In this document: piece after piece, positions 1 to 9,331 of the stretch | Layout: every line of letters begins with the position of its first letter | Position numbering within the stretch: position 1 is the stretch's first letter | Virus record (IMG/VR): IMGVR_UViG_3300015360_000074 | Coordinates: 1 to 45,350 of that record | DNA length: 45,350 bases | Strand: one strand, 5' to 3' | From: a virus | Made by a program: the position numbers and the translations under genes | Notes under the pieces: generated by a model | Told to the model about the DNA's origin: nothing | What the model saw: only the letters and a program-made list of their open reading frames with translations | Databases searched by the model: none

Positions 1-107
1 AACTGCTGAATGGGTCTGCTTGAGGCCGTGAGCGTTGTGGTCCCAGCCGCCGTAGCGGTGGAGGTTAATCCCTCGACCAAACTTCCAAGTTTATAATAAG
101 TGCTCAT
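1..107 (-). CDS. Tail fibre-like protein, N-terminus only (runs off the window)
   Basis: An ATG on the minus strand at 107 overlaps the stop of the upstream kelch gene as TAATG, and the frame stays open to the window edge, giving 35 residues beginning MSTYYKLGSLVEGL. The start resembles the upstream kelch protein (MAYRKQGALVERV...), including a following Thr/Ala-rich stretch, so the two are probably paralogous virion proteins with a shared N-terminal attachment segment. I infer a tail fibre or related appendage from this similarity and position. The receptor-binding part lies outside the window. Confidence 0.7.
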   Translation of the reverse strand, partial: MSTYYKLGSLVEGLTSTATAAGTTTLTASSRPIQQ

Positions 108-2467
108 TAGCTAATCCTCAATGCTGCGCCCAAGACTACGTTTTTAATAGATGGGGAAAACTTGTATGCTGGACCAGACTGATTGCTGGCTATCCCGCCG
201 CCACTTAATGACGCATCGGAACGACCATTGTCGTTTAATCCGCCAGGCATTGCCTGACCAAGATTCCACGAATTAGAAGAATCATTATACCTTTGATTCA
301 GAGTCCCACTCACGTTTCCGCCGAGAGCGCTTAGCAGTCCATCAGCAACAAAAACCCCAGCTCCAAATTGAGCCGTTGGAATCGATGTGAGGGTAATCCA
401 CACGTTGCCACCATCATTATATTTGTACACTGCGGCTTGCGGAGACCCGCTATTCGACCCATTCACAATATAACTGAATCCGTTGAAGGAGCATCCACCA
501 CACTGATCTCTCCCAGTTGGAGAATTTAATCTGTTCGTCCAGGCGTTGGTGGATGGGCTGAAATACTCATGAGCCAAAACATAGCTTCCAGTGAAACCCG
601 TTGTGGCATACATGAATCCGTTCAACTGGCTTGACAAGTGATCGTAGTGATTCGTGTTCGGGCTCGTCATCGTGGCATAAACATTTGTCATTGGATCGTA
701 TCTACGGATACTTGTAACGAAGTTCGACCCGTTGTAGGACTGAGCATACCCAAGCCCTTGAAGGCTTACGCTAGTGAAGTTTCCTCCACCAGACGCGGTA
801 TTCTCGATTGCGGCCCAGTTATTCAAATCCTCACTGTATTTAGCAGAATTGGACTGGTTGAACGTATACATAACCCCGCCAATGTTCGCGGGCTTAAAGG
901 TTCCAGGAGAAGCTATCGTCGTCCACTGGCCAGAGCCAACAGCGGCTAGGTAAGTGGGCAAACCGATTTGGAGTTCGTAGTTGTAGTGCCCACTTCCATT
1001 CGCGGCAAACTTAGCAAAAGTCTCGCCCTGCTTTAAAACTGAATCTGCGTTGGCAGTAAGGTTCTTCCAATTTGTACCATCTGTGCGGATTCTCACTGGC
1101 ACACTGGTCACTACTCCACTAAGCGCAGCGGCAACAAAGATGCTGGTCGGAGCGGAGGTGGATTTCTTGGAGAGAGGGACGGCGAAGAAGGAGGTATTAA
1201 CATACTCCTGGACTGAAGCGATGTATGCGCCGGTATCCCCACCAGAGATAATACCACTGCCATTGATCACCATCATATTGTGACTGGCACCAGCGGTGGC
1301 GGTAGCTAGCGGGGTTATTGTTTTCCAGGTTTGAGAAACATCTGAATACTCCCTGACTTCGGCGGTGAGGGAGCCGGTGTTTCCGCCAGCAGCAATGATT
1401 AAAGAATTTACATTGCCTGAGCTTGTGCCTTCCTTCTGCGTCGTAGAACCGGTCGTGCTCCACGAGTTTGTAACTTGATTATATTTATACGACTCACCAG
1501 AGCCAACATTGCCACCGTATACAAAACCGCTATCATTAAGCGATGCAGACCCCGGAGCAGCTCTTGCGGCTGGCAGTGGTGCTCTGATATACCAGGCGTT
1601 TGCTACAGCGTCATACGCATTAGAAACTGCGGTGTCCGCACCAGTGTTTCCCGCAACAGCGTAGCCGTAGCCGCCAAGAGAGAATCCTGCGATTTTAAAT
1701 GTGGCAACGGCAAGGGACGCCACCGTGGACCATGTATTGGTGGTGTGGTTGTGCTTCTCAGTTGTCGCGGTCGTCGCTATCCTTCCGCCAGCGGCGTAGC
1801 CAAACCCTCCTATTTCAAAGGTAGCTTGGTCGAATCGCGCGATGGTGCTTGGTTGTCTCGATAACCAAGAGTTTGCATCGTCATTAAATCTATCAAGTAG
1901 GGCGTAGGTTGTCGTACCATCATAACCGCCATGGGCGAACCCATACCCGTCTACTGAGAAACTGGAATGATAGCCCCTTGCGACAGAAGCAAAAGAGGTC
2001 TTTGCTCTCCAAAAATTTCCACCGATTTCTTCGGGGTTTATCTGCAACGTCACTGCGTCAGTTTGAGAGTCTTGGTAAAAAGAACCAGCAAGAGCTGATA
2101 ATGCTCCAAGTTTTTCAGCAGAAGTCAGGGTGACCGAACCGCTGCTACTTGACTCAATCGTAGCATCCCAAGCTCCAGCAGCGGTTGAGTTGTCAGTGCA
2201 GCGAAAGATAGTCTGAGAGTCACCATTTACAGTGGCGGCTAGAGATCCACCGTTGTAGTTTACAGTAACAATGCCAGTGGAGCGGTTGAGGACGGCGAAC
2301 TTGCCACCAATAGGAATGGTGGTTCCGACAGGTAGAACTACAATGTGAGTAGTGGTGCCGGTAAATCTCTGATATGACGCAGAAGACGCAACAAGCGTTA
2401 GTGTAGCGCCACTTGTATTAGTGGTGTTCACTCTTTCAACTAACGCACCTTGTTTCCTATAGGCCAT
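107..2467 (-). CDS. Tail fibre with two kelch-type beta-propellers
   Basis: 786 residues. After an N-terminal segment (about 1-150) that looks like a phage fibre attachment domain, the protein has about twelve kelch-like repeats of 42-50 residues, each with a Gly-Gly or Gly-Tyr-Gly turn and a Trp about 20-25 residues later (for example GYGFAHGGYDG...NSW). Repeats 1-6 lie roughly at 155-430 and 7-12 at 510-775, separated by a non-repeat domain, which suggests two six-bladed propellers. Kelch propellers bind proteins or sugars, so I infer an adhesin or receptor-binding fibre. A GGAG site lies 5 bp before the ATG. It is in the tail-fibre cluster and its stop overlaps the start of the next, N-terminally similar gene. 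The fold call rests on the repeat pattern only. Confidence 0.75.
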   Translation of the reverse strand: MAYRKQGALVERVNTTNTSGATLTLVASSASYQRFTGTTTHIVVLPVGTTIPIGGKFAVLNRSTGIVTVNYNGGSLAATVNGDSQTIFRCTDNSTAAGAWDATIESSSSGSVTLTSAEKLGALSALAGSFYQDSQTDAVTLQINPEEIGGNFWRAKTSFASVARGYHSSFSVDGYGFAHGGYDGTTTYALLDRFNDDANSWLSRQPSTIARFDQATFEIGGFGYAAGGRIATTATTEKHNHTTNTWSTVASLAVATFKIAGFSLGGYGYAVAGNTGADTAVSNAYDAVANAWYIRAPLPAARAAPGSASLNDSGFVYGGNVGSGESYKYNQVTNSWSTTGSTTQKEGTSSGNVNSLIIAAGGNTGSLTAEVREYSDVSQTWKTITPLATATAGASHNMMVINGSGIISGGDTGAYIASVQEYVNTSFFAVPLSKKSTSAPTSIFVAAALSGVVTSVPVRIRTDGTNWKNLTANADSVLKQGETFAKFAANGSGHYNYELQIGLPTYLAAVGSGQWTTIASPGTFKPANIGGVMYTFNQSNSAKYSEDLNNWAAIENTASGGGNFTSVSLQGLGYAQSYNGSNFVTSIRRYDPMTNVYATMTSPNTNHYDHLSSQLNGFMYATTGFTGSYVLAHEYFSPSTNAWTNRLNSPTGRDQCGGCSFNGFSYIVNGSNSGSPQAAVYKYNDGGNVWITLTSIPTAQFGAGVFVADGLLSALGGNVSGTLNQRYNDSSNSWNLGQAMPGGLNDNGRSDASLSGGGIASNQSGPAYKFSPSIKNVVLGAALRIS

Positions 2468-2515
2468 CTTCTCTCCGTGTTCTTCACACCAACGCCATAG
2501 TATCTATATCGTATC

Positions 2516-3568
2516 TTACTGGAATTGAGCGACGTGAAATCCGAGTCTATAATTCGCGGAATCCACTGGACTATTCCATGATACTGTAAAGGTTAGGTTG
2601 GTCTTGGCAGTTACGATTACTGCCTGAAATTGTGGATTAGGATCAATTATATTGACCATAGTAGCCACAATTGTATAGTTTGTTCCAGCATACGTATAAG
2701 GTAGTGAAATCACTAAAGTATCTGCAGTATCTGGAATTTCTTTCTCGCCAGTGTGCTCCTGGACAACAGGTACAATGTACGATAAGAGATAGTTTGCTGA
2801 ATCTGTAGGCGCATTCCAATTTGCAGTGAAACCATTGATAGTTTTATTAGTAATAATAATATCTTGAAACTGAGGGTTAATATCAGTGATGTTGACAAAC
2901 TGAGCCTGAATTACATAATTAGTGCCAGGTAGAGCGCTTGGAAAGTTGACCGCAACACTTTGGACAGCATCTGGTATAGCGATTTCTCGAGCAAAACCTG
3001 CCTGAATCGATCCTGAGCCACCGCCACCGCCGCCACCGAACTGGAAAATCTTGTTCTGAACAACACTCTGAACTATACCAGCATTATTAAAAAGACTGAT
3101 ATAAGCCACAGGCAAGGTGTTGGCAACAGGGGCTGGAACAATTGCGTTTGCCTCAGCTAAGTCAGAAACACCTTGAGTAACAATCAAATCACCAGAGGAA
3201 TCCAGAGAAATGAGGACTTTGATGTATTCGTTTGGTGGGCAGGTTAGAGTTGTGTTTGAGCCAGGAGAAACGGTGATGTTTCCGCCATTTAGACTAGGGA
3301 AAGTAATCGTACCAGACGTAAAAGCTGGAATTGCGTTTTGGATATGCGGAATAGATTTCTGACGACCAGAGATTGTGTTGTTTACAATGGCAGGACCAAT
3401 GGTAACAACAAGATCGGGCGTAGAGCTTGCATCAACGCGTAAGGGTGCCTGCAAGTCCTTGTCTATAGACTTAAGCAGAGTGTCTAGCTGCTGGCCAGAT
3501 AGGTACGGAAAGATTTGCTGGAGCAAGTCTCTCGATATAGTCTGGTTTGCGAAAGGATTTCTTTGCAT
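2516..3568 (-). CDS. Tail fibre/collar protein with two lectin-like C-terminal repeats
   Basis: 350 residues. The N-terminal 180 residues contain a beta-rich region with a long ITFPSLNGG-type segment, then a run of eight glycines (near 178-185) acts as a hinge. The C-terminus holds two copies of a domain of about 65 residues, at roughly 200-265 and 285-348. Each has a V/I-x-F/L-P start, a central D-x-N-P-Q-F-Q and an end of the form W-N-P-D-S-A-N-Y. The pattern resembles H-type lectin or phage receptor-binding beta-sandwich domains; this is a likeness, not a proven assignment. AAGGAA precedes the ATG by 5 bp. The next gene encodes a third, stand-alone copy. Likely role: host-surface contact on the tail. 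Confidence 0.65.
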   Translation of the reverse strand: MQRNPFANQTISRDLLQQIFPYLSGQQLDTLLKSIDKDLQAPLRVDASSTPDLVVTIGPAIVNNTISGRQKSIPHIQNAIPAFTSGTITFPSLNGGNITVSPGSNTTLTCPPNEYIKVLISLDSSGDLIVTQGVSDLAEANAIVPAPVANTLPVAYISLFNNAGIVQSVVQNKIFQFGGGGGGGSGSIQAGFAREIAIPDAVQSVAVNFPSALPGTNYVIQAQFVNITDINPQFQDIIITNKTINGFTANWNAPTDSANYLLSYIVPVVQEHTGEKEIPDTADTLVISLPYTYAGTNYTIVATMVNIIDPNPQFQAVIVTAKTNLTFTVSWNSPVDSANYRLGFHVAQFQ

Positions 3569-3577
3569 CTACGTTCC

Positions 3578-3877
3578 TTAAGTGATAAATCCGTCAAGTA
3601 CGATATAGGCCAGTTTGTAGTTAGAACTATCAACTGGAGCGTTCCAAGTGGCCGTAAAGGCAGTAGCAGACCTGACCGTGATCAAAACGTCTTGAAATTG
3701 TGGATTAGAATCAACAGTGTTTACCATCCAGGCAACAACTCTAGGGTTTGCGTTTGCGGTTTGTAGCGTAGCAGGAAAATTTACGACAACAAAAGACGTA
3801 GCATCAACAATGGAAACTTCCTGGTCAACACTGACCGATTTAAGCTGTCCTTTAATTAAGCGGGTTACTTTTGCCAT
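3578..3877 (-). CDS. Single-domain lectin-like fibre protein
   Basis: 99 residues, nearly all of it one copy of the domain duplicated in the neighbouring 350-residue protein: VNFPATL near residue 30, DSNPQFQDVLIT near 58-69, and WNAPVDSSNYKL near the end. The short N-terminal arm (MAKVTRLIKGQLKSV) is basic. I see no strong Shine-Dalgarno site before the ATG; only a TATGAT hexamer 11 bp upstream. The gene is 9 bp from its downstream neighbour, so it is probably co-transcribed. It may be an accessory tip protein or a remnant of domain amplification. Confidence 0.6.
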   Translation of the reverse strand: MAKVTRLIKGQLKSVSVDQEVSIVDATSFVVVNFPATLQTANANPRVVAWMVNTVDSNPQFQDVLITVRSATAFTATWNAPVDSSNYKLAYIVLDGFIT

Positions 3878-3919
3878 ACGTGTAACTTATCATATTACAG
3901 AGGTTTTCCCTGCAATTGA

Positions 3920-5968
3920 TTAGTTGATACCTCTAAGCTGCTTGAAATCTACCCAAATTGAAGATGTTGACTGAATCGTTCCGATACAGAAAGCGGCCTC
4001 ATTTGTAGTATCAGCCAAGGCAGAGCCTAAGATGAAAGCTCCAGTTGTGCCTACATATAACTCTTTTCCTACATCGCCAGCGGCAAAAGCAGAATCGTTA
4101 GCACCAAGAGCAGAGGTTCCCAACATGATCACCTGAATATTTCCACCAGCTGATACGCCTGCTACTGAACGACCGATACCGATACCCATGTATTTAGCAG
4201 ATGCCGAAGCGTCTTTGTCGGCTTTATATACTCTTCCAGCAGTTTCACCAGTTAAAGCCCATCGAACTGAAAAGGAAACATCTGCAGCAAAAGCTTCACC
4301 GGCAACTAGAGTTCTTGAAACCAAAGGAGCGGCAAGGACGTTAAGAGCAGTACCAGCACCACCAGCAATGGTTGTTTGGTCTGCTACGTCTGTATTGAGT
4401 TTTGCAGCAGTAGTTCCAGCGTCTTTTTGACGAAGAGCGTTTGCGCTAATTTCTAAGGTAGAACCATCAACCTGTACAGCAAGCTTAGATGCGCCGCCAC
4501 CTGTGATCGCGCCAGCTGCGTTAAAAGCTGATGCTGCGATTTTATTCTCATCTACAGAATTAGAAGCCATTTTGGCCAAGGTGATACCAGCGTCTTTTAC
4601 GCGAAGGGCGTTAGAGCTAATCTCAATCGTTGAGCCATCAACCTGTACAGCCGCGCCGGAAGCGCCTGAAGCAAGAGCTCCAGCTGCATCCATTTTGAGG
4701 CCAAGCTCATTAGAACCAGAGAATTTTAAGCTTGGGTTAGAAGCTTCAAGTTTGATACGTAACTGACCAGCTGAGTTGCTTGGGTTACTAGATTCAAGAC
4801 CGCTTGCAGTGGCAAGATCGAGAGAAATGGTCTGACCAGTTACGGTGACCATATCGCCACCGATAATAGCAGCAGCAGAATTGAAATATACCCAAACCAT
4901 TGGGTCAGTATCTAAAACAGCTACATTGCTTTGCTCAACCCAGCCCTGACCTGCTTGCGTACCAGATTGAATAAAGGTGTAGGCTCCGTTAATCTCATCT
5001 ATAGGCGTAAGCGAGTCCATGTCTGGCGCACGAACAGCTGCGCCAGAAGCTTGTACAATATAAATACCATTTTCTTCAGGCAGAGTTTGGTTTTTAACCA
5101 ATACGCGGTCGCCTGTGACAAGAGTGATACCGTCAACAGTATCGCCGTTTTCTAGCGCACTGGCAAGAGCTATATCTGCCAAAGAAGCAACGCGCACGGC
5201 CTGTTTAGGACGAAGACCTTGGGCTACAGCATCTACGTAAGCCTTTGTAGCGGCATGTTGAGGCGCTGTGGGGTCTGCCACGCTGGTCAGATTAAACCCA
5301 CCCATGGACTGGGCAGCAGTAAAAGCGTTTGCGCCCGAAACAAGAATCGATTGTTCATAGCGAACTGAGTGTCCAGCAGCAGAACCGGCAGCCATTCCAG
5401 TAAGCTTAAATCCGCCCATTGGCAGATCGGCAGTAACTGTTACAGAGCCGTCTTTTTGTAAAGCAGATGCTATCTTGCCAAGATCAACGTTTGCGTCTGG
5501 CATCGTAATTGTACGAACCGTAGAAGTAGAAATACCAGAACTTTCAAAGGCAATTTTCTTAGTAGGATCAGCATTGTCCGAAATACGAAAAACAGAATCA
5601 AGAAAATCATTCCCGCCAGCAGAGGCTAAAGCGCTGTCGATACCTGCCAAGTGGGCCTCAACATCAGCAGAACCAGGTGTGTAATTGACCGGAGTGGCCT
5701 TGACCCCAATTAGCTGTGCGCCGGAAGTACCAACTGCAGATCCAAGCTCGGTTTCTGTAAAGTACCTGCTATCGTGAGTGTGATAAGCAGCAGCAACATC
5801 AGTTCCATCTTGTAAGGAAACAAGCCTGTCCAAAATAGTTTTGGTTAGTTCAGTATTGGATACTCCACCGCCCACCTTGATGGACAGCCAAACACCAGTG
5901 TTTGCCGTTATATCCAATCCAGTAGCTATTCCAGAAGAAAGCTCTAGAAGTTTTACGATATCTGCCAT
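3920..5968 (-). CDS. Tail fibre protein
   Basis: 682 residues, Ala/Ser/Gly/Asp-rich and beta-repeat-like. Recognisable parts are HAATKAYVDA (about residue 235), a motif found in many phage fibres, followed by a module of about 110 residues (near 250-355) typical of phage side-fibre proteins (VLVKNQTLPEENGIY...GQGWVEQ). Two near-repeats built on QVDGSTxEISxNALRxKDAG lie at about 445-470 and 505-530, resembling trimeric shaft repeats. The last 130 residues look like a compact beta domain. GGAG lies 7 bp before the ATG. It sits between two other fibre genes. Function as a trimeric side fibre is inferred from family resemblance and position. Confidence 0.75.
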   Translation of the reverse strand: MADIVKLLELSSGIATGLDITANTGVWLSIKVGGGVSNTELTKTILDRLVSLQDGTDVAAAYHTHDSRYFTETELGSAVGTSGAQLIGVKATPVNYTPGSADVEAHLAGIDSALASAGGNDFLDSVFRISDNADPTKKIAFESSGISTSTVRTITMPDANVDLGKIASALQKDGSVTVTADLPMGGFKLTGMAAGSAAGHSVRYEQSILVSGANAFTAAQSMGGFNLTSVADPTAPQHAATKAYVDAVAQGLRPKQAVRVASLADIALASALENGDTVDGITLVTGDRVLVKNQTLPEENGIYIVQASGAAVRAPDMDSLTPIDEINGAYTFIQSGTQAGQGWVEQSNVAVLDTDPMVWVYFNSAAAIIGGDMVTVTGQTISLDLATASGLESSNPSNSAGQLRIKLEASNPSLKFSGSNELGLKMDAAGALASGASGAAVQVDGSTIEISSNALRVKDAGITLAKMASNSVDENKIAASAFNAAGAITGGGASKLAVQVDGSTLEISANALRQKDAGTTAAKLNTDVADQTTIAGGAGTALNVLAAPLVSRTLVAGEAFAADVSFSVRWALTGETAGRVYKADKDASASAKYMGIGIGRSVAGVSAGGNIQVIMLGTSALGANDSAFAAGDVGKELYVGTTGAFILGSALADTTNEAAFCIGTIQSTSSIWVDFKQLRGIN

Positions 5969-6016
5969 TTTATGCTCCGTTTACAGTTAAATTGTGGTTA
6001 CCATTAAGATTAGTCC

Positions 6017-6478
6017 TTACAGCCGACCTATTTTCGTATCAAACATAATCTTCAAATCTTTTAAAAGTGGATTAAATTCGTTTTTTACAACAACACCAAT
6101 GAAAACGATATGATCGCCTGCAACGAATCCGGCCATGCCGATTTCAGGGGTAACATTGGTTAAAAAACCGTCTTTTGCTACATAAAGAGCGTCGCCAACA
6201 GAAAAAGCTGGCAGATCAACCTCTTCTAGACGGCCACCGTCGTAGACTGATCCAAAAGCGGCATTTGGGAGATCTTCTCCAGCTACGCCCAAGAAAGCTT
6301 TTATATTTGCCACACTGGATACGTTTACCGAAATAAGTTGACCAAAAGAGTTCACTGCTACTGGGGTGCATTGATCTAAAGAGAAACCAGACCCATTTTG
6401 GTAGTTAGAGGTCAAAGATCTACTAGAACGACTTGTCGCATTTGTAGTATCTCCTCTAAAATTTGGACTATAGCTCAT
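6017..6478 (-). CDS. Small tail fibre-associated structural protein
   Basis: 153 residues starting MSYSPNFRGD. I chose the ATG at 6478 because AAGGAAT lies just upstream and it leaves the preceding gene intact; an in-frame extension upstream would overlap that gene by about 110 bp and is less likely. The C-terminal 100 residues form a beta-rich domain with FSVGDALYVAKDGFLT, resembling capping or decoration domains of phage virions and the C-terminus of the adjacent 682-residue fibre. Spacing to the upstream fibre gene is 10 bp, so translation is probably coupled. Exact function is unknown. Confidence 0.65.
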   Translation of the reverse strand: MSYSPNFRGDTTNATSRSSRSLTSNYQNGSGFSLDQCTPVAVNSFGQLISVNVSSVANIKAFLGVAGEDLPNAAFGSVYDGGRLEEVDLPAFSVGDALYVAKDGFLTNVTPEIGMAGFVAGDHIVFIGVVVKNEFNPLLKDLKIMFDTKIGRL

Positions 6479-6488
6479 ATCTGATTCC

Positions 6489-9170
6489 TTAGAAAATATC
6501 CCACCCAGTGCCGTTTGAGACAATGGTGAAAGATTCGTATTGAACTGTGGTTTGTTGAGTATTGAAGCCATCGATAAGCTCTGATCCATCTGCTTCAACG
6601 ATCATAGGATTTGCAGAAGCGTCTACTTTCTTTAAAAAGAACACATTTCCAACTGCTGATGCAGCCGGAGGAAGACTAAAAGTTATAGTTCCACTAGAAG
6701 CGTCTGCTCGCAACATGTTGTCACTGGTCATCACTGTGTAGTCAACAATCTTAGTGCTGATAGCAATAGGACCGCCGATAGCATCATTGCCAGGTACGCC
6801 CATTGGTCCAGGAGGGCCTTGTACGCCTACGCCGCCGCCGCCGCCTGGGCCACCTTGGACTAGAATTTTAAACCCTAGACTGTCACCGGCAAAAAGGCTT
6901 CTGAGAATTTCAATTTGGTCACTTGCGGTACCAGCTGCTCCAACTTCGTTAAAATCTCGTCCATAGGCGAGTTCAATTCCATTTAGGTCTAGTTCTAAAA
7001 CGCCTTGTCCTACTGTGTATTTTTGAGGTAAATTGCCAAGACGACTATTGTCTGGCAATTGAATTAGATCGCCTGAAATAACAGGAACGTCGATAGAAGC
7101 AGGTGGAACGCCGCCAGAAGCAACTATGTCAACGTATTCGCAATAACCAGGCTCATCAAGAAGAGAAGAAATTTCGCGAATGGCTTCGTCAAGTTTCTTA
7201 ATAGCAAGGGTTAAACTGTCACCATCATTGATAGCAAAATTGCCTGAACCAGTACCCTGTTGTGTTACGGTTACAGCAAAAGGAGCGCCAACGTTAAAAT
7301 TTACAGCATCGGCACATGTACCAGCAGATTTGTTGGTTACCAATACTTGCGCGATACCCGCTACAGTAGTAAAATCTTCATCATCGGTTGAAGCAAGAAC
7401 AGTGGCAAGGGCCTGGGCCGTTTGCGTAGCAGTCTGACCAGTGCTGATAATCCATTCAACATATGCATTTACGAATGGGGCATTTGGCTGAACACCGGTC
7501 CCATCCTTGTTCACCCATACAGCGTATCTGCGAGAGTCAGCAGAAGAGTTGATGAAAAAATACTGGTTGGACACCATCGTGGTAGCATCGCCAGTTGTAA
7601 TCGTAGTCTTCTCTGGTAACGAACCTGGATTGAGTGCAGAGGCATACTGTGGCTTGCTTGCAGATTCTAAAGGTGATCCGATATACTGAAGGAGCTGTCT
7701 GGACACTCCGTCGTCGATTTCTTCAGATTCGCCCAGTTCTAGCTCGGAGCCAATAAAGCGAACATACACTTTAGGTATTACGCCACCGTTATCTGCGCGA
7801 AGCAGGAACCAAAAGATATTTTCACCTTCTGGAACGTCTTCGCGATCTGCGATAAAAATGTGACGACCAGTAGAAGGGGCTGGGGAAGTAGAATATGAGC
7901 CAAAAGCGTATTTTGCTTTTGCACCAGCTGCACCCGTAGAAGTTCCGCCAAAGTTTTCGGTCAGGGTTATTTGAGAAAGGGAATCTACGGTTTGGATTTT
8001 GTAGTAGCCAGCATCCGTATCCGCACCAGCTTTTACCCAGTCGCCAGCAGCAAGAGGAGCAGTCCAAGCAACGTTACCAACTGAAGTTATAATTGCAGAG
8101 CCGTTTGTAAAAATAAGGTTTGGAGTTACAAGAACGCCGCGCACCAGATTCACATAGGCAACCTGGTTGTCATTCAGAGTGATATCGATAGAGGAGGGGT
8201 TAGCAAGAAGAACGTAATCAAGACGTGAACCAACCACTTTGAAATGAATGTCTTCATCCCAATTGATCAAGCCTGCGGTGTCTGCACTGTGTGAAATAAT
8301 ACCAGCGCCAGTTGAAATGGTGTTACCCAAATCCTGACGCAAGCTAGCAAGAGATCCTGAGGTGCCAAGGGAGTACCAATAGGTGGTCCCTTTGATCTCA
8401 AGAATCTGAGACATGACGGCATCCATCCAGTCCTTGAATGTGCCAAGCATTTTGTCACCACCATGGAATGGATTGACAGCGTTGCTATTCGAGGAAGGAG
8501 GGTTTTCTACACGGCCTTCGGATTGGGCGGTCCAGGGATAAACGTAAAAGGGGTTTGCGGTAGAACGGCCTGCCGTACCAAGACGAAAAAAGTCACGACG
8601 TGAGTCGCCTATATCCGTTACGTTGTTGCCAGCATCTGTGGTTACAGTGCAAATTGGCAAAACATTTGTGGCCCAGGTTGAAGCAGTGATCTTAATGCGA
8701 TAGCGAAGAATTTGAGCGCGAGGGGCTACCTTTGTAGTTTCACTGTCGGTAGTAGGGTTCCAGATATACACCTGTGCAGAAGTAGTGTCATCAATAAAAC
8801 GCTCATACTCAAGACCAACATAATTGATCGCGTTTGGAGCAAATGCGCCGTCAACAATAGTGTTGGTCGCAGAATTCAGAGGTTCAGGAGGAGTTCCGGC
8901 AGGAACCACCAGATAGGCTCCAGACTGGCTAGATCTGGTGTGGAGAACAGCTGCTTCAGCAACGAACATTTGGAGGGCGCTAGAGGCACCCCCAATAGCA
9001 CCAGCCATTGAAAGCTCAAAGCCACGTAGTATGTAGCCTTCTTCTTCGCCAGTGAACAATGCCTTGACTAACTCGTCGAAATCATTGGACGCAGCAGATT
9101 CCAGAGCTCGCATGTCTGGTACATCAACTCTTTGCTGGCTAATCCAAGATACCCGTCTTTTTACTGCCAT
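6489..9170 (-). CDS. Large tail fibre with short collagen-like stretch
   Basis: 893 residues. The N-terminal half looks like a phage virion protein of the DUF4815-like type (RDFFRLG around residue 190, then YVYPW); this is recognition by eye. Around 530-650 is a module starting YFFINSSADSRRYAVWV that also occurs in the giant baseplate protein (13935-20480). Near residue 780 a glycine run leads into collagen-like GPP/GPM/GVPG triplets, followed by a beta C-terminus ending in TGWDIF. AGGA precedes the ATG by 8 bp. A 6-bp-stem hairpin in the leader (9190-9207) lies just above the ribosome site. It is the first gene of the leftward fibre run, head-to-head with the zinc-ribbon gene. Confidence 0.72.
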   Translation of the reverse strand: MAVKRRVSWISQQRVDVPDMRALESAASNDFDELVKALFTGEEEGYILRGFELSMAGAIGGASSALQMFVAEAAVLHTRSSQSGAYLVVPAGTPPEPLNSATNTIVDGAFAPNAINYVGLEYERFIDDTTSAQVYIWNPTTDSETTKVAPRAQILRYRIKITASTWATNVLPICTVTTDAGNNVTDIGDSRRDFFRLGTAGRSTANPFYVYPWTAQSEGRVENPPSSNSNAVNPFHGGDKMLGTFKDWMDAVMSQILEIKGTTYWYSLGTSGSLASLRQDLGNTISTGAGIISHSADTAGLINWDEDIHFKVVGSRLDYVLLANPSSIDITLNDNQVAYVNLVRGVLVTPNLIFTNGSAIITSVGNVAWTAPLAAGDWVKAGADTDAGYYKIQTVDSLSQITLTENFGGTSTGAAGAKAKYAFGSYSTSPAPSTGRHIFIADREDVPEGENIFWFLLRADNGGVIPKVYVRFIGSELELGESEEIDDGVSRQLLQYIGSPLESASKPQYASALNPGSLPEKTTITTGDATTMVSNQYFFINSSADSRRYAVWVNKDGTGVQPNAPFVNAYVEWIISTGQTATQTAQALATVLASTDDEDFTTVAGIAQVLVTNKSAGTCADAVNFNVGAPFAVTVTQQGTGSGNFAINDGDSLTLAIKKLDEAIREISSLLDEPGYCEYVDIVASGGVPPASIDVPVISGDLIQLPDNSRLGNLPQKYTVGQGVLELDLNGIELAYGRDFNEVGAAGTASDQIEILRSLFAGDSLGFKILVQGGPGGGGGVGVQGPPGPMGVPGNDAIGGPIAISTKIVDYTVMTSDNMLRADASSGTITFSLPPAASAVGNVFFLKKVDASANPMIVEADGSELIDGFNTQQTTVQYESFTIVSNGTGWDIF

Positions 9171-9189
9171 GATTTTGGTCCTGTTCTGG

Positions 9190-9207
9190 TCTTAGATAAA
9201 ACTAAGA
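9190..9207 (-). promoter_or_regulatory. Leader hairpin before the fibre operon
   Basis: TCTTAG and CTAAGA flank a six-base AT loop, about 20 bp upstream of the ATG of the 893-residue fibre gene and just 5' of its AGGA ribosome site. It could stabilise the mRNA or influence ribosome access. No clear minus-strand promoter was found in the 160 bp above it. Confidence 0.35.
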
Positions 9208-9258
9208 TAGCCTTCTTCTCTAGTAAAGATTGTCTCAAGTCGCGGTTTTCAAGAACCC

Positions 9259-9287
9259 TTGCCTAATAGGTCTTTATCATATATGAT
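9259..9287 (+). promoter_or_regulatory. Sigma70-like promoter for the zinc-ribbon gene
   Basis: TTGCCT at 9259-9264 and TATGAT at 9282-9287 are separated by 17 bp. The -10 lies inside a perfect 14 bp palindrome (9275-9288, TATCATATATGATA), which could be an operator or just an AT-rich symmetry. The expected start is near 9294, giving a leader of about 38 nt with GGAGG before the GTG. Confidence 0.55.
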
Positions 9288-9331
9288 ATATCAAGGATGA
9301 ATCTTAGTTGTAACACTCAGTGGAGGTAAGC

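Noticed and set aside
638-2133. Several plus-strand ORFs of 74-129 codons across the kelch gene
   Set aside because: They lie opposite a clear fibre gene with repeats and a ribosome site, lack their own sites and show Arg/Ser/Cys-rich shadow composition.
6479-6598. 40-residue N-terminal extension of the 153-residue fibre-associated protein
   Set aside because: It would overlap the upstream gene by 110 bp and the ribosome site lies before the internal ATG at 6478.
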